Assembly: GCA_037178625.1 (NCBI GenBank)
Contig: CM074145.1
Span: 372,001 to 436,000 of the forward strand
Source: Skeletonema tropicum
Lineage: Eukaryota; Bacillariophyta; Thalassiosirophyceae; Thalassiosirales; Thalassiosiraceae
Direction of reading: 5' to 3'
DNA length: 64,000 bases
Shown here: positions 52,878 through 63,412 of the stretch, in pieces
Position numbering within the stretch: position 1 is the stretch's first letter
Layout of the letters: each line of letters opens with the position of its first letter
Translations under genes and position numbers: made by a program
The notes under the pieces: model-generated
Database searches by the model: none
What the model was told of the DNA's origin: nothing
The model's input: only the letters and a program-made list of their open reading frames with translations

Positions 52878-53279
52878 TGTGATGGATAGCCGTCTTAGAT
52901 GGCAATCCCCAATTGTATGGAAAAGAACTTTAGTTTAGGTTTAGTTTAGGTAGTTCCACGTCAAGGAATACCGCTTGTGAATGATGTTAGGATGTCAGAA
53001 TCAGTCATCTGACACATCTAATCTTAGGATTGACATCCGGGTCTTCCCAGGTGTCAAGGCTCTCGTGAAGCTTTGCTTGGCAGAGCATCCTCATGAAGAG
53101 CAAGTAGTTATATAATAGAAAATAATCCATCAAGTAAAACAGAAGTATACAGTCCAATCGAATTGATTCAACGCCCTACATCTCCTTTTATCTATTGGTG
53201 TTTGAGTTCTACAACCACTCAGACACCTCCATCGACGGATACGCTAACGTCTCCCTCATCAACTAAGTGAACTATTACA
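52878..53279 (+). repeat. element A 3' LTR
   Basis: 402 bp, identical by eye to the 5' LTR. It is preceded by a short purine tract (gagaaggag, 52869-52877). Confidence 0.97.
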
Positions 53280-53287
53280 ATCATGAT

Positions 53288-53407
53288 CCAACTGCCAACG
53301 ATGACAATGGACGAGTCCAAGCATCTCATTTGTTGTATCGTAGAAAACTCTACGCACGACATTAGTTACAGTAGTTTGTAAGCATAGTAGATGCTTTCAT
53401 CTCAATA
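53288..53407 (+). repeat. element B 5' LTR, second part
   Basis: The last 120 bases of the 226-bp LTR, resuming after the nested insertions and ending ..TTTCATCTCAATA. Confidence 0.93.
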
Positions 53408-53607
53408 GTCGTGCGTGAGCGATTATAACGATACAGTTCACGTGATCAGGCCCAGCAGTGTGCCCTGACACCACTAGCAAAGAATTCAGACCAAGGGTGT
53501 TCTGAAAATCAAAGAATTCAGACCAAAGGGTGTTCTGAAAATTAGCAAAGAATTCAGACCAAGAGTGTTCTGAATATCATCCACCATCTTGACACATCTT
53601 GTTCACG

Positions 53608-54012
53608 ATGAAATATACGTTAGACGACCTTAATGGTCCCTTCAACCGACACAATGTTGCCGGAATAGACAGCCATCCTACCTTCAATAAACTGATCCTC
53701 CGTGAATCCATCGTTGAGATAGCAAATCGATTGGCAACCCAAAGAAATGCTCTGGAAGACGTCATGTCAAGACTTACGGCGATGGAATTTAACAGCCAGC
53801 AAGCTGCAACACAAGGAACACCACCACAAAACTGGAATCATCACCAGATGCAGGGGGGTCATGGGACACCAGCTTTTGGAAACACTACGAAGCACTTCGA
53901 CAATAATCTTTATTGTTACTCGCATGGATTTGATGTCAATCAAAAATTAACGGAAATCTTAAAGTACGTCATGGTTGGCCCTCCAGGGGCGAAATTATCT
54001 ACAATTATCTAG
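53608..54012 (+). pseudogene. element B gag remnant
   Basis: An ATG-started stretch of 134 codons resembling part of a copia-type Gag (helical LATQRNALEDVMSRLTAME, Gln/Asn-rich region, then YCYSHGFDVN, the start of a Cys/His motif) that stops soon after. Further stops in all frames lie between it and pol at 54218. Much shorter than a complete Gag. Confidence 0.6.
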
Positions 54013-54217
54013 AGCAATGTCACAAGTTACTACCCTTCGAGTGTAATTAAGCAAATAACCAACAGGTTTTCCATCACCCCGGAATTAGCAAAGAGGCAGT
54101 GATATGAAATTCCAAACCAAGTAATCAAATCATTCGGGAACAACTTGCCCTAATCCCAAACAAGGACACGTTCCCCATGCCCACAGATATAATGCACATC
54201 AGTTCCATGGTGCATGC

Positions 54218-57200
54218 ATGAAAGGAGCCCACGACAAATTGTGGCAAGGACAACCATCCATAGCGGCAAACCTCGGTTTGAACGTTTCACGAGCAAGTTA
54301 TGCTACCCAGCAACAGCCCCCACAACAACAAGAATATTACCAGCATGGATTTAACCATTATACCCCGCAATATCAAGGTTGGGGCAGGCACGGACGTAGT
54401 GGTAGTCGTGACGGTGGACGTGGTGGCGGTCGTGGCCTTGGGTATTCACAAGGATACGAAAATAGATATGAACAGGGTCATTACAGAAGCCAAGGCGGCT
54501 GCTATGGATATAATGAAAATTACAACGGAGACCGTGGTGGAGGTCATGGATATGGGTATCAACATAGATTCCTAGGGACGGAACCTACAGCAGTTACTAA
54601 AGATAACACAGGGATTACTGATTCTGTTTCGACCTACACCCCTTCCTATACCAACAATCAATTCGCAGCGCTCATGTCAGAAGTAGATTACAATGAAGAA
54701 GATGAATATGCACAGTATGACGATTACAATGAAGAAGATGAATATGCACAGTATGACGAAGATGATGACGATGTTACGGTGAAAATAAGCAATGTATCAA
54801 GTAGATATGAAGAAGATGATGACGATGGTACAGGGCAAATAAGCAATGTATCAAGTAGGACGGAACCAACCAGCAACATTCAGCCGACAAGAGAAGCACT
54901 ACCGACGAGGAATAAGGCATGGAAAGCACTCATTGGGAGGCACAAGCTCAGAGCATCTACAGATGCCATGTTTAATACCGCAAAAATCAAGATTGCCGTC
55001 GATCAAGCAATTGCAGATGCAGGAGCTACAAGTCATTTCGTGCTACCAGGAGCCCCAGTAGACAATATTGAACCAATGAAGAACCCCTTAGAAATATATC
55101 TCCCAGACGGTGAAACCATCAAGTCAACGCATACTTGCACACTACGTGTCCCATGGCTACCAGAAAAAGCGAGGAAGGCACATATTGTACCAGGTCTTGC
55201 GCACACATCATTGGTATCAATCAAGATGTTATGTGATGCAGGCTGTAACGTGACGTATGACAAGGGAGAATGCAAAGTTCATTATGATGAAAAAATTGTA
55301 TGGATAGGCCAACGTGAACCATCGACAGGATTATGGGTTCTACCGCTCGGTCCCACCAATAGCCAATCGCCAGCTCCTCCTGCTGAACTTGCAGCAAATG
55401 CCTACACAATTACTTCCAAACAACATCTTATTCAATATCTTCATCAATGCTTGTTTTGTCCACCCAAAAGTACTCTGTTGAAAGCGATTGAAAACAGCCA
55501 ACTCACCACATGGCCAGGTTTGACAGCGACGGCGGTAAAGAAGTATCTTCCAGATAAATGCCCGGCGACAGATAAGGGACATATGAAACGACAACCCAAA
55601 GGGGTAAGAAGCACGCAACAGAAACTGAAAGAGATAATAGACGAAATGAAGGAAAAGAGAGAGTATGAAGAAGATATGCGGCCGAAACGAGTAGAAGAGA
55701 AGATGAATCATTTGTTTTTCAAGTTAGGATGTTGGAATAAGAAAGAAGGAACGATGTATGTCGATCCCACGGGTAAATTCCCACTCAGAAGTTTAGACGG
55801 AAGTCAGGTAGTATTCATCGTATACGATTGGACAAGCAATAGCATCTTAGCGACACCGATTAAGGACACGACAGATGACTCCATGGTCGAAGCATTTGAA
55901 AAGAATATCGAATATTTAGCAGAAAGAGGATTCAAACCGGTATACAACATCATCGACAATGTGGCATCAAAAGCAATCAAAGCGTATCTGACGAAGAAAA
56001 AGATAGCATTCCAATTAGTTGAAAGTTACAACCATCGAGCGAATGCAAGTGAAAGAGCAATCCAAACTTGGAAAAATCATTTTATCGCCGGATTATGCAT
56101 TGGAGATCGGAACTTCCCACTGCAATTATGGCCTCATATGATAGAACAAGCTACGGATACATTGAATATGATGCGGACATCAAGGGTGTATCCAAAATTG
56201 TCAGCGTATCATGTGTTGGAAGGAACGCATGACTTTAATAAACATCCGCTCGCTCCACCAGGGAAGAGAGCCACAATATTCAACCCACCGGAAATAAGAA
56301 CCTCATGGGGCCCACGGGCTATTGATGCATGGTATGTTGGTCCTGCGAAGAACCATTATCGATGTCTAACATTTTTCGTACCATCAACAGGCGGTACTCG
56401 AATATCAGGGCAATACAATCTATACCCTCAACATTGCCAACTACCGCAGGAAAGCCCTATGGATGCAGCCAAGAAATTGGCTACTCGCCTCATAGCCCAA
56501 GTGAGAAAACTTCGGAACAAAGGTACTAATACCTCGAGTCGGCATATAGATGCGTTGGAAAAGTTATCACGGATCTTCAAAGGAGAGACAGAAGCATTAC
56601 CTACGGATACACCCTACCTAGAACCTACGTCAGTCACACCAACAGCACCCAAAGCCATTCGTCAAGCTCCGAGGGTGCATCTTCGTCAAACTCGTCAAAA
56701 TACGCCAGGACGTCTACCAGTAGTTCAAACGACAGTTTCAGAGAGTGGAAGGCAGACAACAGAGGGTGAATCAACAACTTCCGAGGTTGAAAAGCAGTCA
56801 ACAGAGGGTGAACAAGCAACTTCAGAGGGTGAGTACACGTCGTCTCAAGAGTGGTACAACAGGCCAAGGAAATCAACACGTACCACACCAACAACCAATA
56901 GACGTTCCGAAAGAATAAAGCGCAAAGTGTCAGAAATAGCAAAGGTGAAGCAGCAAAAACCCATCATTCCGCAACAACAACAACAAACTCCAAATACAGT
57001 ATCAGTATCAGACCCAGTCATTTTCGAGGAACCAAAAACACCGTATGAACCACCACCACGAACCAAGTCCCCACGTATCATCTCACAAGAAGCATTGTAC
57101 TCGCTTATTGCAAATGCAACTGACGATAGACGAACGAAATATGCACATTTCACTCCAAAGAACTTGCGACTTCCAGCATGGGCGAAAGAGCACGATTTGG

Positions 57201-59140
57201 CAGAATTTTGTGCCCCCGTGATCCATCCAACCACGGGCGAAATCATCACGAAATACCACAAACTAGCAAAGGATAAAGAACTTGGATATACGTGGCAGAC
57301 GAGCTTTGGTAAAGAATTTGGTAGTTTGGCCCAAGGTGATCAGAGAACTGGAACCAAAGGAAACTCGACATTGGTAGTCATGGATAAGAAGGATATCCCT
57401 AATATACCGTCCGATCGGACAGTGACATACGGACGTATAGTGGTAGATTACCGTCCGCAGAAGGAGGATCCGAACCGAGTACGAATCACAGCAGGAGGAA
57501 ATTTGATAGATTATCCAGGAGAGCTCTATACGAAGACAGCTGACCTCACAACAACCAAACTTCTATGGAACAGCGTCCTTAGTTCACCTGGAGCACGTTA
57601 CATGTGCCTTGATATCAAAAACTTTTACCTCTGCGCACCGATGGATCGATACGAATACATGAAGATGCCATTGGATACCTTCCCAGCGCACATAGTTGAG
57701 CAATACGATTTGAAGAATAAGGCAAAAAATGGATTTGTATACTTGGAAATCAGACGGTCTATCTATGGATTGCCCCAAAGTGGCAAGTTAGCCAACGAAT
57801 ACTTGAAGCAGAAGTTAGGACCAGCGGGATTCTTTGAATGCCCTCATACTCCGGGCCTCTGGAAACACATTACTCGACCAATCCAATTCACGTTGGTAGT
57901 TGATGACTTTGGTGTCAAATATACGGGCAAAGAGAATGCAGATTATCTGATTAAATCATTGAAAAAAGACTTCACAGTGAGTGAAGATTGGGACGGTGCA
58001 TTATACTGCGGGGTTACATTAGATTGGAACTATGCTGAAGGTTATGTCGATTGTTCTATGCCAGGCTACGTCAAGAAGACGTTGCACAAATACAATCATC
58101 CACATCCGACGAAGCCATAACACTCCCCATTTCCAATCCCACCGAGAAAGTTCGGCAAGGCAGCACAAGAACCAGATCCAGTCGACGAATCTCCAGCAGC
58201 AACGGCAGCAGAGAAGAAAGTTATTCAGCAGAAAGTAGGCAGCATCCTATACTACGGAAGAGCGGTCGATATGACAACATTAACCGCCCTAAATGACATC
58301 GGAAGCCAACAAGCCAATCCTACGCAGAATACTACGCGACTGGCCAATCACTTGTTAGACTATCTTGCCACACATCCAGATGCGACTATCAGATATTATG
58401 CATCAGATATGATACTTAATGTTCACTCCGATGCATCTTACTTATCGGTCTCGAAGGGCCGTAGCAGAGCTTCAGGATACTTCTTTCTAGGTTCCATTCC
58501 GAAAGACGACGAACCAATCAAACTCAATGGAGCCTTCCACAATTTATGCACCATCCTCCCTTTTGTCGCAGCAAGTGCAGCCGAAGCAGAACTTGGGGCA
58601 TTGTTCCTCAATATGAAAGAAGCTAAGATTTTCCGACTCACGTTAGAAGAACTTGGACATCCCCAGCCACCAACTCCAATACATTGTGATAACAAAACAA
58701 CAACAGGCATCGTAAATGGTACAGTAAAACGGCATAGAGCAAGGTCGATGGAAATGAGATACTTTTACGCATGCGACCAAGTCGACAATGGACATTTCAA
58801 AGTATTATGGTACCCCGGACTAGAGAATTTAGCAGATTATCTGAGCAAACATCATGATGCAAAGCACCATCAACGAGTCCGAGCTATTTACCTCCATTGC
58901 AATAACTCTCCAAGACTTTTACCTCGAGCAAAGGCTCCACGTGATCTGAGAGGGTGTGTTGAAAATAGTGCCGGGGGATACGTGCGGGGACGCCCCCTGC
59001 CCTCTTTTCTGTCTACGACAGCCAGACCACATGAAGCAGCACGTGCGAACGAGTATCACGATCCAACTGCCAACGATGACAATGGACGAGTCCAAGCATC
59101 TCATTTGTTGTATCGTAGAAAACTCTACGCACGACATTAG
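54218..59140 (+). pseudogene. pol: element B Pol with one in-frame stop
   Basis: From ATG 54218. A Gly/Arg/Tyr-rich leader and tandem acidic repeats (YNEEDEYAQYDD) precede the protease ADAGATSHF (about 266). The integrase acidic residues are in VYDWTSN, IIDNVAS and NASERAIQ (about 536, 577, 609). A Ser/Thr/Glu-rich spacer follows, then the RT with VVDYRP and LVVDDFGV (about 1227). A TAA at 58118-58120 (in ..HPTKP-stop-HSPFP) interrupts the frame before the RNase H (VHSDASY, ASAAEAELG, HCDNKTT). One C-to-T change in CAA would explain it. After the stop the frame continues unbroken and runs ~180 bp into the 3' LTR. The integrase and RT motifs differ strongly from element A, so it belongs to another copia lineage. 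Confidence 0.88.
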
Positions 59141-59182
59141 TTACAGTAGTTTGTAAGCATAGTAGATGCTTTCATCTCAATA
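58957..59182 (+). repeat. element B 3' LTR
   Basis: 226 bp, starts TGTTGAAAATAGTGCC, ends ..TCTCAATA. Uninterrupted copy that defines the empty site for the hAT-like MITE. It contains the 3' end of the pol frame. Confidence 0.93.
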
Positions 59183-59187
59183 AAATG

Positions 59188-59541
59188 GTACTCCATATTC
59201 ATTACTCCATACGACATATTTGTGAAGGCCTTTTAAAATGAATTGAGCCTTTGAACTTGAATTGAGCCTAGGAGTAATAAGAAGTAACTATTATTTATTC
59301 TGTGGCATGCAACCATGCAATGCTGACGTACTTATATGCCCTTGTACTTCTGAGTGAGGCATCTTGAGCTGTTATCATGTTATTGTAATCCTACCACAGA
59401 CTCTTTTATCAAGATTCTTAGTCAGAAGTAGATTAGGAAGTTCATTTTACTTGTGTACATTACATAAAGCCCAATTATCAGCTGTGTTAAACTCTCACTG
59501 CTAGCTGCTCTTGATATAGTCTTACATACGCTTCACCATTC
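59188..59541. other. intergenic, 3' flank of RINGv gene
   Basis: Between the target copy of element B and the stop of the RINGv gene. No gene, repeat or RNA recognised. Confidence 0.5.
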
Positions 59542-60678
59542 TCATATCGACTGAAACCAACCTTCAATATCATCAAACTCTGACTTAGTGCTGCTTGGAT
59601 CTTCCAACAACTCGTCTGTCACTCCTTGTAACGCAGTTGCGGCACTCTTTGTACATTGATGATCTTGTCCATGCACTCGGCGACTTGTTGCTACCAAATT
59701 AGCAAGTAACTTTTCAGCTTCGATGTGTCTATCGGCATTGCGAAGGGCTTTGGCAAGAGACACACCTGCATCGATAGTGAGTGTAGTCTCCCGGCCACTC
59801 TTGACCAATGACTCTTCGTACCGTTTTCTCAGCGAGTCTACATCGCTTGATGCACCATTAAGCTTGACCTCGATTTCAGCAATGTCACAAACTGAAGTCA
59901 TCAGATCAGCGTCAGCGTCTTGAAGCAGAGTCCTTGCCGTTTCTAGGTATCCCTTTTCCTTCTTGAGATTGCCAATACTGCCATGAAAGCATCCCATTGC
60001 ATAGTACGTCTTGGCCTTCATTACATTGTCCATTCCATCCATGAGGAACATCAATTTGGAGCAGATCACTTGCCCCTCAGATGTGTCTTCGTTAATAGCA
60101 CCTTCGGAAAGAATAAATAATCTGTCTACTAGAGCAATGATGCGTAAAAATGATGCTTGAGGAGTTCCATCGTGAAGTTTTCGTTCCACAAATGATACCA
60201 TCGCCTTGGAGAGATCACACTGAACATCGTCCTGATACTCTTGATTGCAATTGGGGCAAAATTTGAAGTATTTGCAAACGTTGCTGAAGTTATGATTGCT
60301 ACTCACATAACATTGACGGCCCTTGTGCTCAGCGTAGTTGACTATGCACGAGATGTGAGCGTAGCCAGAGGTGCCGCGACATGAGCAGTTCCTGATCAAC
60401 GCCTTGCCTGACGCATCTGCTCCTTCTTCCAGACATAGCCAGCAAGTCGGAGAGTCGGCAGCGGCTCCTTCTGGTTTGGTGACGTCGGTGGATATGAATG
60501 ATGTTGACAACATCATTGTTGTGCTGCACGTTGAAGAGGACAGCATGGAGTGTCCGCATGAGGACGTGGAACAATCACTACAAGAAGAGATGGCTGGAGG
60601 TCCCGTCGTGATCTCCTCCTCGCGCTCAGAACGACGACGCATTCTACTTTCAAATAATAGTTTCAACTGCATAGTCAT
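59542..60678 (-). CDS. RINGv (RING-CH, MARCH-type) protein with TPR-like region, copy 1
   Basis: 378 residues from ATG 60678; the open frame extends upstream to 60837 but without ATG. The Ser/Cys-rich N-terminus is followed by a C4HC3 RINGv domain at about 79-140: CWLCLEEG, RNCSCRG, AHISCIVNYAE and CPNCNQEY. The rest is helical with TPR-like repeats (YYAMGCFHGSIGNLKKEKGY; SLAKALRNADRHIEAEKLL). RINGv domains act as E3 ubiquitin ligases, usually with membrane segments as in MARCH proteins. No clear transmembrane segment is seen here, so a soluble form is inferred. Paralogous to the gene at 62048. Confidence 0.88.
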   Translation of the reverse strand: MTMQLKLLFESRMRRRSEREEEITTGPPAISSCSDCSTSSCGHSMLSSSTCSTTMMLSTSFISTDVTKPEGAAADSPTCWLCLEEGADASGKALIRNCSCRGTSGYAHISCIVNYAEHKGRQCYVSSNHNFSNVCKYFKFCPNCNQEYQDDVQCDLSKAMVSFVERKLHDGTPQASFLRIIALVDRLFILSEGAINEDTSEGQVICSKLMFLMDGMDNVMKAKTYYAMGCFHGSIGNLKKEKGYLETARTLLQDADADLMTSVCDIAEIEVKLNGASSDVDSLRKRYEESLVKSGRETTLTIDAGVSLAKALRNADRHIEAEKLLANLVATSRRVHGQDHQCTKSAATALQGVTDELLEDPSSTKSEFDDIEGWFQSI

Positions 60679-62047
60679 GGCCTTGCCAAAGATCTTTATC
60701 GGTTCTGGTGTTGTTATTGGTGCGTGGATATTACTCCTATGATGTTGTTTTGGAATTATGAAATCATAAAATAATGGCTGCTGCCGAGAGAGGGCTACAG
60801 AAACCGCACAAGAATTGTCGGTTCGCAGTTCACACACTGTTGGTGTCCGCTGCGTTCACGATGGCCAACCTCGCCAAAGCAACACAGTGTTTACCGAGAG
60901 GGCCAATTTTGAATCGAGAGGGCCACAGCGTGCTCAACAATATTTCAAAATCTGGCTTTCTCATAATTCCTACACAGGAATCGTATGAAGAAGTGATATG
61001 GTATTCACACTACTTTCCAGTAAATTCAGGCTTTTTCTCCTTGAACAATGACGCGCCTCTTGAATGGACATTGCAAACCGGTACTAATGTGCGAACTCAA
61101 ATTTAATATTTGATTCCCACGTATATGGGACACGTTAATCTCCTATGAGATGAGTGTAGATCTCCTATGCTGAGTAAAGCGGCCTAAACATGATTAATGC
61201 CATGGAATCGTTCCATAGATTGAAAGGCCGAATTCCGCATTTATTGTTAAGAAGGCCGATGATGACGTTTTTTTATTTCCTCTCGAGAGATGTCCTCTCG
61301 ACTCTCGAGCGAGAGCGAGGGAGAACGAATACGAATGATTGAAAAGAACTAATGATTGAAAAGAAGGGGCAGTGGACGATGGGCAAGGAGCAAGGATGAA
61401 GGAAGCCCATGGAGAGCTCGTACTGCTGGCCTATACCGCTTCGTTGAAGGAAAGTATCCGTAGTTAGGAATAGTTCCTCTCAGCTTGAATGTATGGGGAA
61501 CAAAGAGACACTGGTAACATACATAGTTCCAAACCACAGCTGCCTTTCAACGTTAATTCTTAATTCATACACATACACCTATTATTATTTTCTCAGGGCT
61601 GTATATGAATCACTTGCTCTTCTCCATCTACTTTCTCTTCGTCCACTATTTGGCTTGTCTGTACTCATTTTCTTCAAGGTTTCCATTCTTCTGTAGTTCG
61701 AAAATAATTTGATTTTGTCAGACTGCTGATGGCAACTGATGTAGAACAGGTAGTAATTTCGAGGATACACTTGAATCGCGCATGTTCTGGAATAGTTACA
61801 GTGTTATCATCGTCAAAAACTCGCCATCAATTGGAATTATTTTCACAACTGTCATGGATTTTCACTGTAAATCAATTCTTGATTGTTCAGCCAAATAACA
61901 AACCACAATTTATTATTTACTTATACACATTCACTCACATCTATGACGTAAACACATCTAATTCACATCCTAATTCGGAGTGATCCAAGTCCACCCCTGA
62001 ATGTGTAGGTTGAGTTTCCTGTATGTGATAGCTTTGGCGCAGCAATA
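60679..62047. other. intergenic between the two RINGv genes
   Basis: Holds the 5' flank of copy 1 and the 3' flank of copy 2. A short near-palindromic run of ctctcgag/gagcgagag lies at 61278-61320. Open frames are under ~110 codons and unsupported. Confidence 0.5.
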
Positions 62048-63412
62048 CTATTCAGGTAGCTCAAACACAATGCGTAGATACTCATGATTGATAATGGCTG
62101 GCTCCAAACCCGCCTCTTCAAAATGAACTTCAAACTTGCCATTATTGTAACCTCGGGTATCTCCAACCTTGCCATTGAGATGCGCTCTTTCTGGCAGCCC
62201 ATGGCACATAACTGGCGTTCCTGGTCCAGGGAAAACGTGTGTTATTGGAAGAGACAACGTTACCATGTTCTCTTCTTGCATACTACTTGATCCACCAGCT
62301 GCTTCCACTACTGGACCTCTCACGACGCAAGTCATCCCATCATTCTCGTATCGTAGAGCATGAAACCACTGTCTTCTTGAGTCGACGAACACTCGGCGTT
62401 GCTTGACATCTTTTAAGGCAGATGCAGCACTAAGTGTGCAATTGTGAGTGGGTCCATGTACTTGACGACTTACAGCAGTCAACTTCATCAGCAGCCTCTC
62501 TGCTGCAACTCCTTGGTTCGAACAGTACAGTGCATGAGCAAGTAGCTCACCTCTTCTAATTGTGATGGGGTGCTGCTCTCCAAGCTTTTCAAGCCAGTAT
62601 TTGTACTGCCGTTGACTAAATTCCAGATTGTTTCCTTCATCGGTCGAAATTTCTTCACCGTTGAATCTTGCCTCTATCTTGGCGATGTTTTTCTTAGCTG
62701 ATAATATATTGATTTCGTCTCCAATCAATGTGAAGAGATATAAAGCACTGCCAAAATATTCCAAAGCTTCTTGTAGGCTCTCTTCGGTCCCAGAGTTCAT
62801 GTGGAAGAGCCCAATAACGTACTTAACGACAGCTTCCATTTTCATGAACTCTCCGCTCCATTCTTGTTGGGAGTGATGTCTTTTCAACTCATCAATGAGA
62901 GAATCCATTTTGTAGCACATCTGGTCTCCTTCGGCTCTATCGGCATCTTGTTCTGCGTCAAGTACACGTATCCTGTGTATGAGAGCACGCAGATGCAACA
63001 TATGATCATGTGAGAACTCCCTTTCAACAAATGAAACGCGAGCTCGTTCAAGATGATATCGCAGATTTGCCTGGTATTCTTGCTTACAGTTGGGGCATTC
63101 TTGGAACGCAGTCCCAATATTTCCCATGCTCTGGTAACAGTTTCTGCCATCGATCTCTGCATAATGGATGATACAGGATAGGTGGGCGAAACCGGAGCTG
63201 CCGCGACATGAACAGTTCCTCACAAGTGGCATGCCCGACGGATCCGGTCCTTCCCCGAGGCATAGCCAGCAGGAGGATGATGGCATGCTGTTACCTTTTG
63301 CGTGAGCCTGGGTAGGTTCAATCTCCATCATGTCTGTTATGATTTGAATGTGAGTGTGCTTTCTTCGGTGCCTCTTATTGCAGTTGTGCAGGGCTTCATT
63401 TTCTCTGTTCAT
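62048..63412 (-). CDS. RINGv (RING-CH) protein with TPR-like region, copy 2
   Basis: 454 residues from ATG 63412. The RINGv domain is at about 48-108 (CWLCLGEG, RNCSCRGSSGFAHLSC, CPNCKQEY), with the same spacing as copy 1. The helical region shares SVSFVER/RVSFVERE, ELLAHAL/SLAKAL and VSRQVHGPTHNCTLSAASAL with copy 1 (VATSRRVHGQDHQCTKSAAT). Unlike copy 1 it has a C-terminal extension (about 370-454) with VMCHGLPERAHLNGKVGDTR and a final EYLRIVFELPE, a small beta-rich module I recall from other diatom proteins but cannot name. A ubiquitin-ligase role is inferred from the domain. The two genes are tandem paralogs on the same strand. Confidence 0.88.
   Translation of the reverse strand: MNRENEALHNCNKRHRRKHTHIQIITDMMEIEPTQAHAKGNSMPSSSCWLCLGEGPDPSGMPLVRNCSCRGSSGFAHLSCIIHYAEIDGRNCYQSMGNIGTAFQECPNCKQEYQANLRYHLERARVSFVEREFSHDHMLHLRALIHRIRVLDAEQDADRAEGDQMCYKMDSLIDELKRHHSQQEWSGEFMKMEAVVKYVIGLFHMNSGTEESLQEALEYFGSALYLFTLIGDEINILSAKKNIAKIEARFNGEEISTDEGNNLEFSQRQYKYWLEKLGEQHPITIRRGELLAHALYCSNQGVAAERLLMKLTAVSRQVHGPTHNCTLSAASALKDVKQRRVFVDSRRQWFHALRYENDGMTCVVRGPVVEAAGGSSSMQEENMVTLSLPITHVFPGPGTPVMCHGLPERAHLNGKVGDTRGYNNGKFEVHFEEAGLEPAIINHEYLRIVFELPE

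Larger units (their letters stand above)
44368..53279 (+). mobile_element. complete copia (Pseudoviridae-type) LTR retrotransposon A
   Basis: 8912 bp, flanked by ATCAT (44363-44367 and 53280-53284). Two 402-bp LTRs are identical by eye, with TG..CA ends. Order: LTR, primer site, gag ORF, pol ORF (protease, integrase, RT, RNase H: copia order), purine tract, LTR. All ORFs are intact, so the insertion is recent and possibly active. It sits in the right target copy of the hAT-like MITE inside element B. The domain order and motifs match the copia elements abundant in diatoms. Confidence 0.97.
43275..59182 (+). mobile_element. copia-like LTR retrotransposon B, 5' LTR split by nested insertions
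   Basis: LTRs of 226 bp: the 5' LTR is 43275-43380 plus 53288-53407, the 3' LTR is 58957-59182. The split halves add up exactly and match the 3' LTR base for base by eye. Target copies AAATG at 43270-43274 and 59183-59187. Without its insertions the element is about 6.0 kb. It holds a damaged gag (53608-54012) and a pol with one in-frame stop (54218-59140). The bases after the 5' LTR (gtcgtgcgtgagc) are not a primer site I recognise. PPT-like gagaggg precedes the 3' LTR. Confidence 0.93.

Noticed and set aside
60679..60837. Upstream extension of RINGv copy 1
   Set aside because: It begins with GTG and has no ATG before 60678; an upstream exon cannot be excluded but is not shown.
60774..61106. 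110-codon plus-strand ORF starting MAAAERGLQK upstream of the first RINGv gene
   Set aside because: It lies in the 5' flank of the divergent gene, shows no recognisable motif or biased composition, and has no second copy or intron signal to support it.
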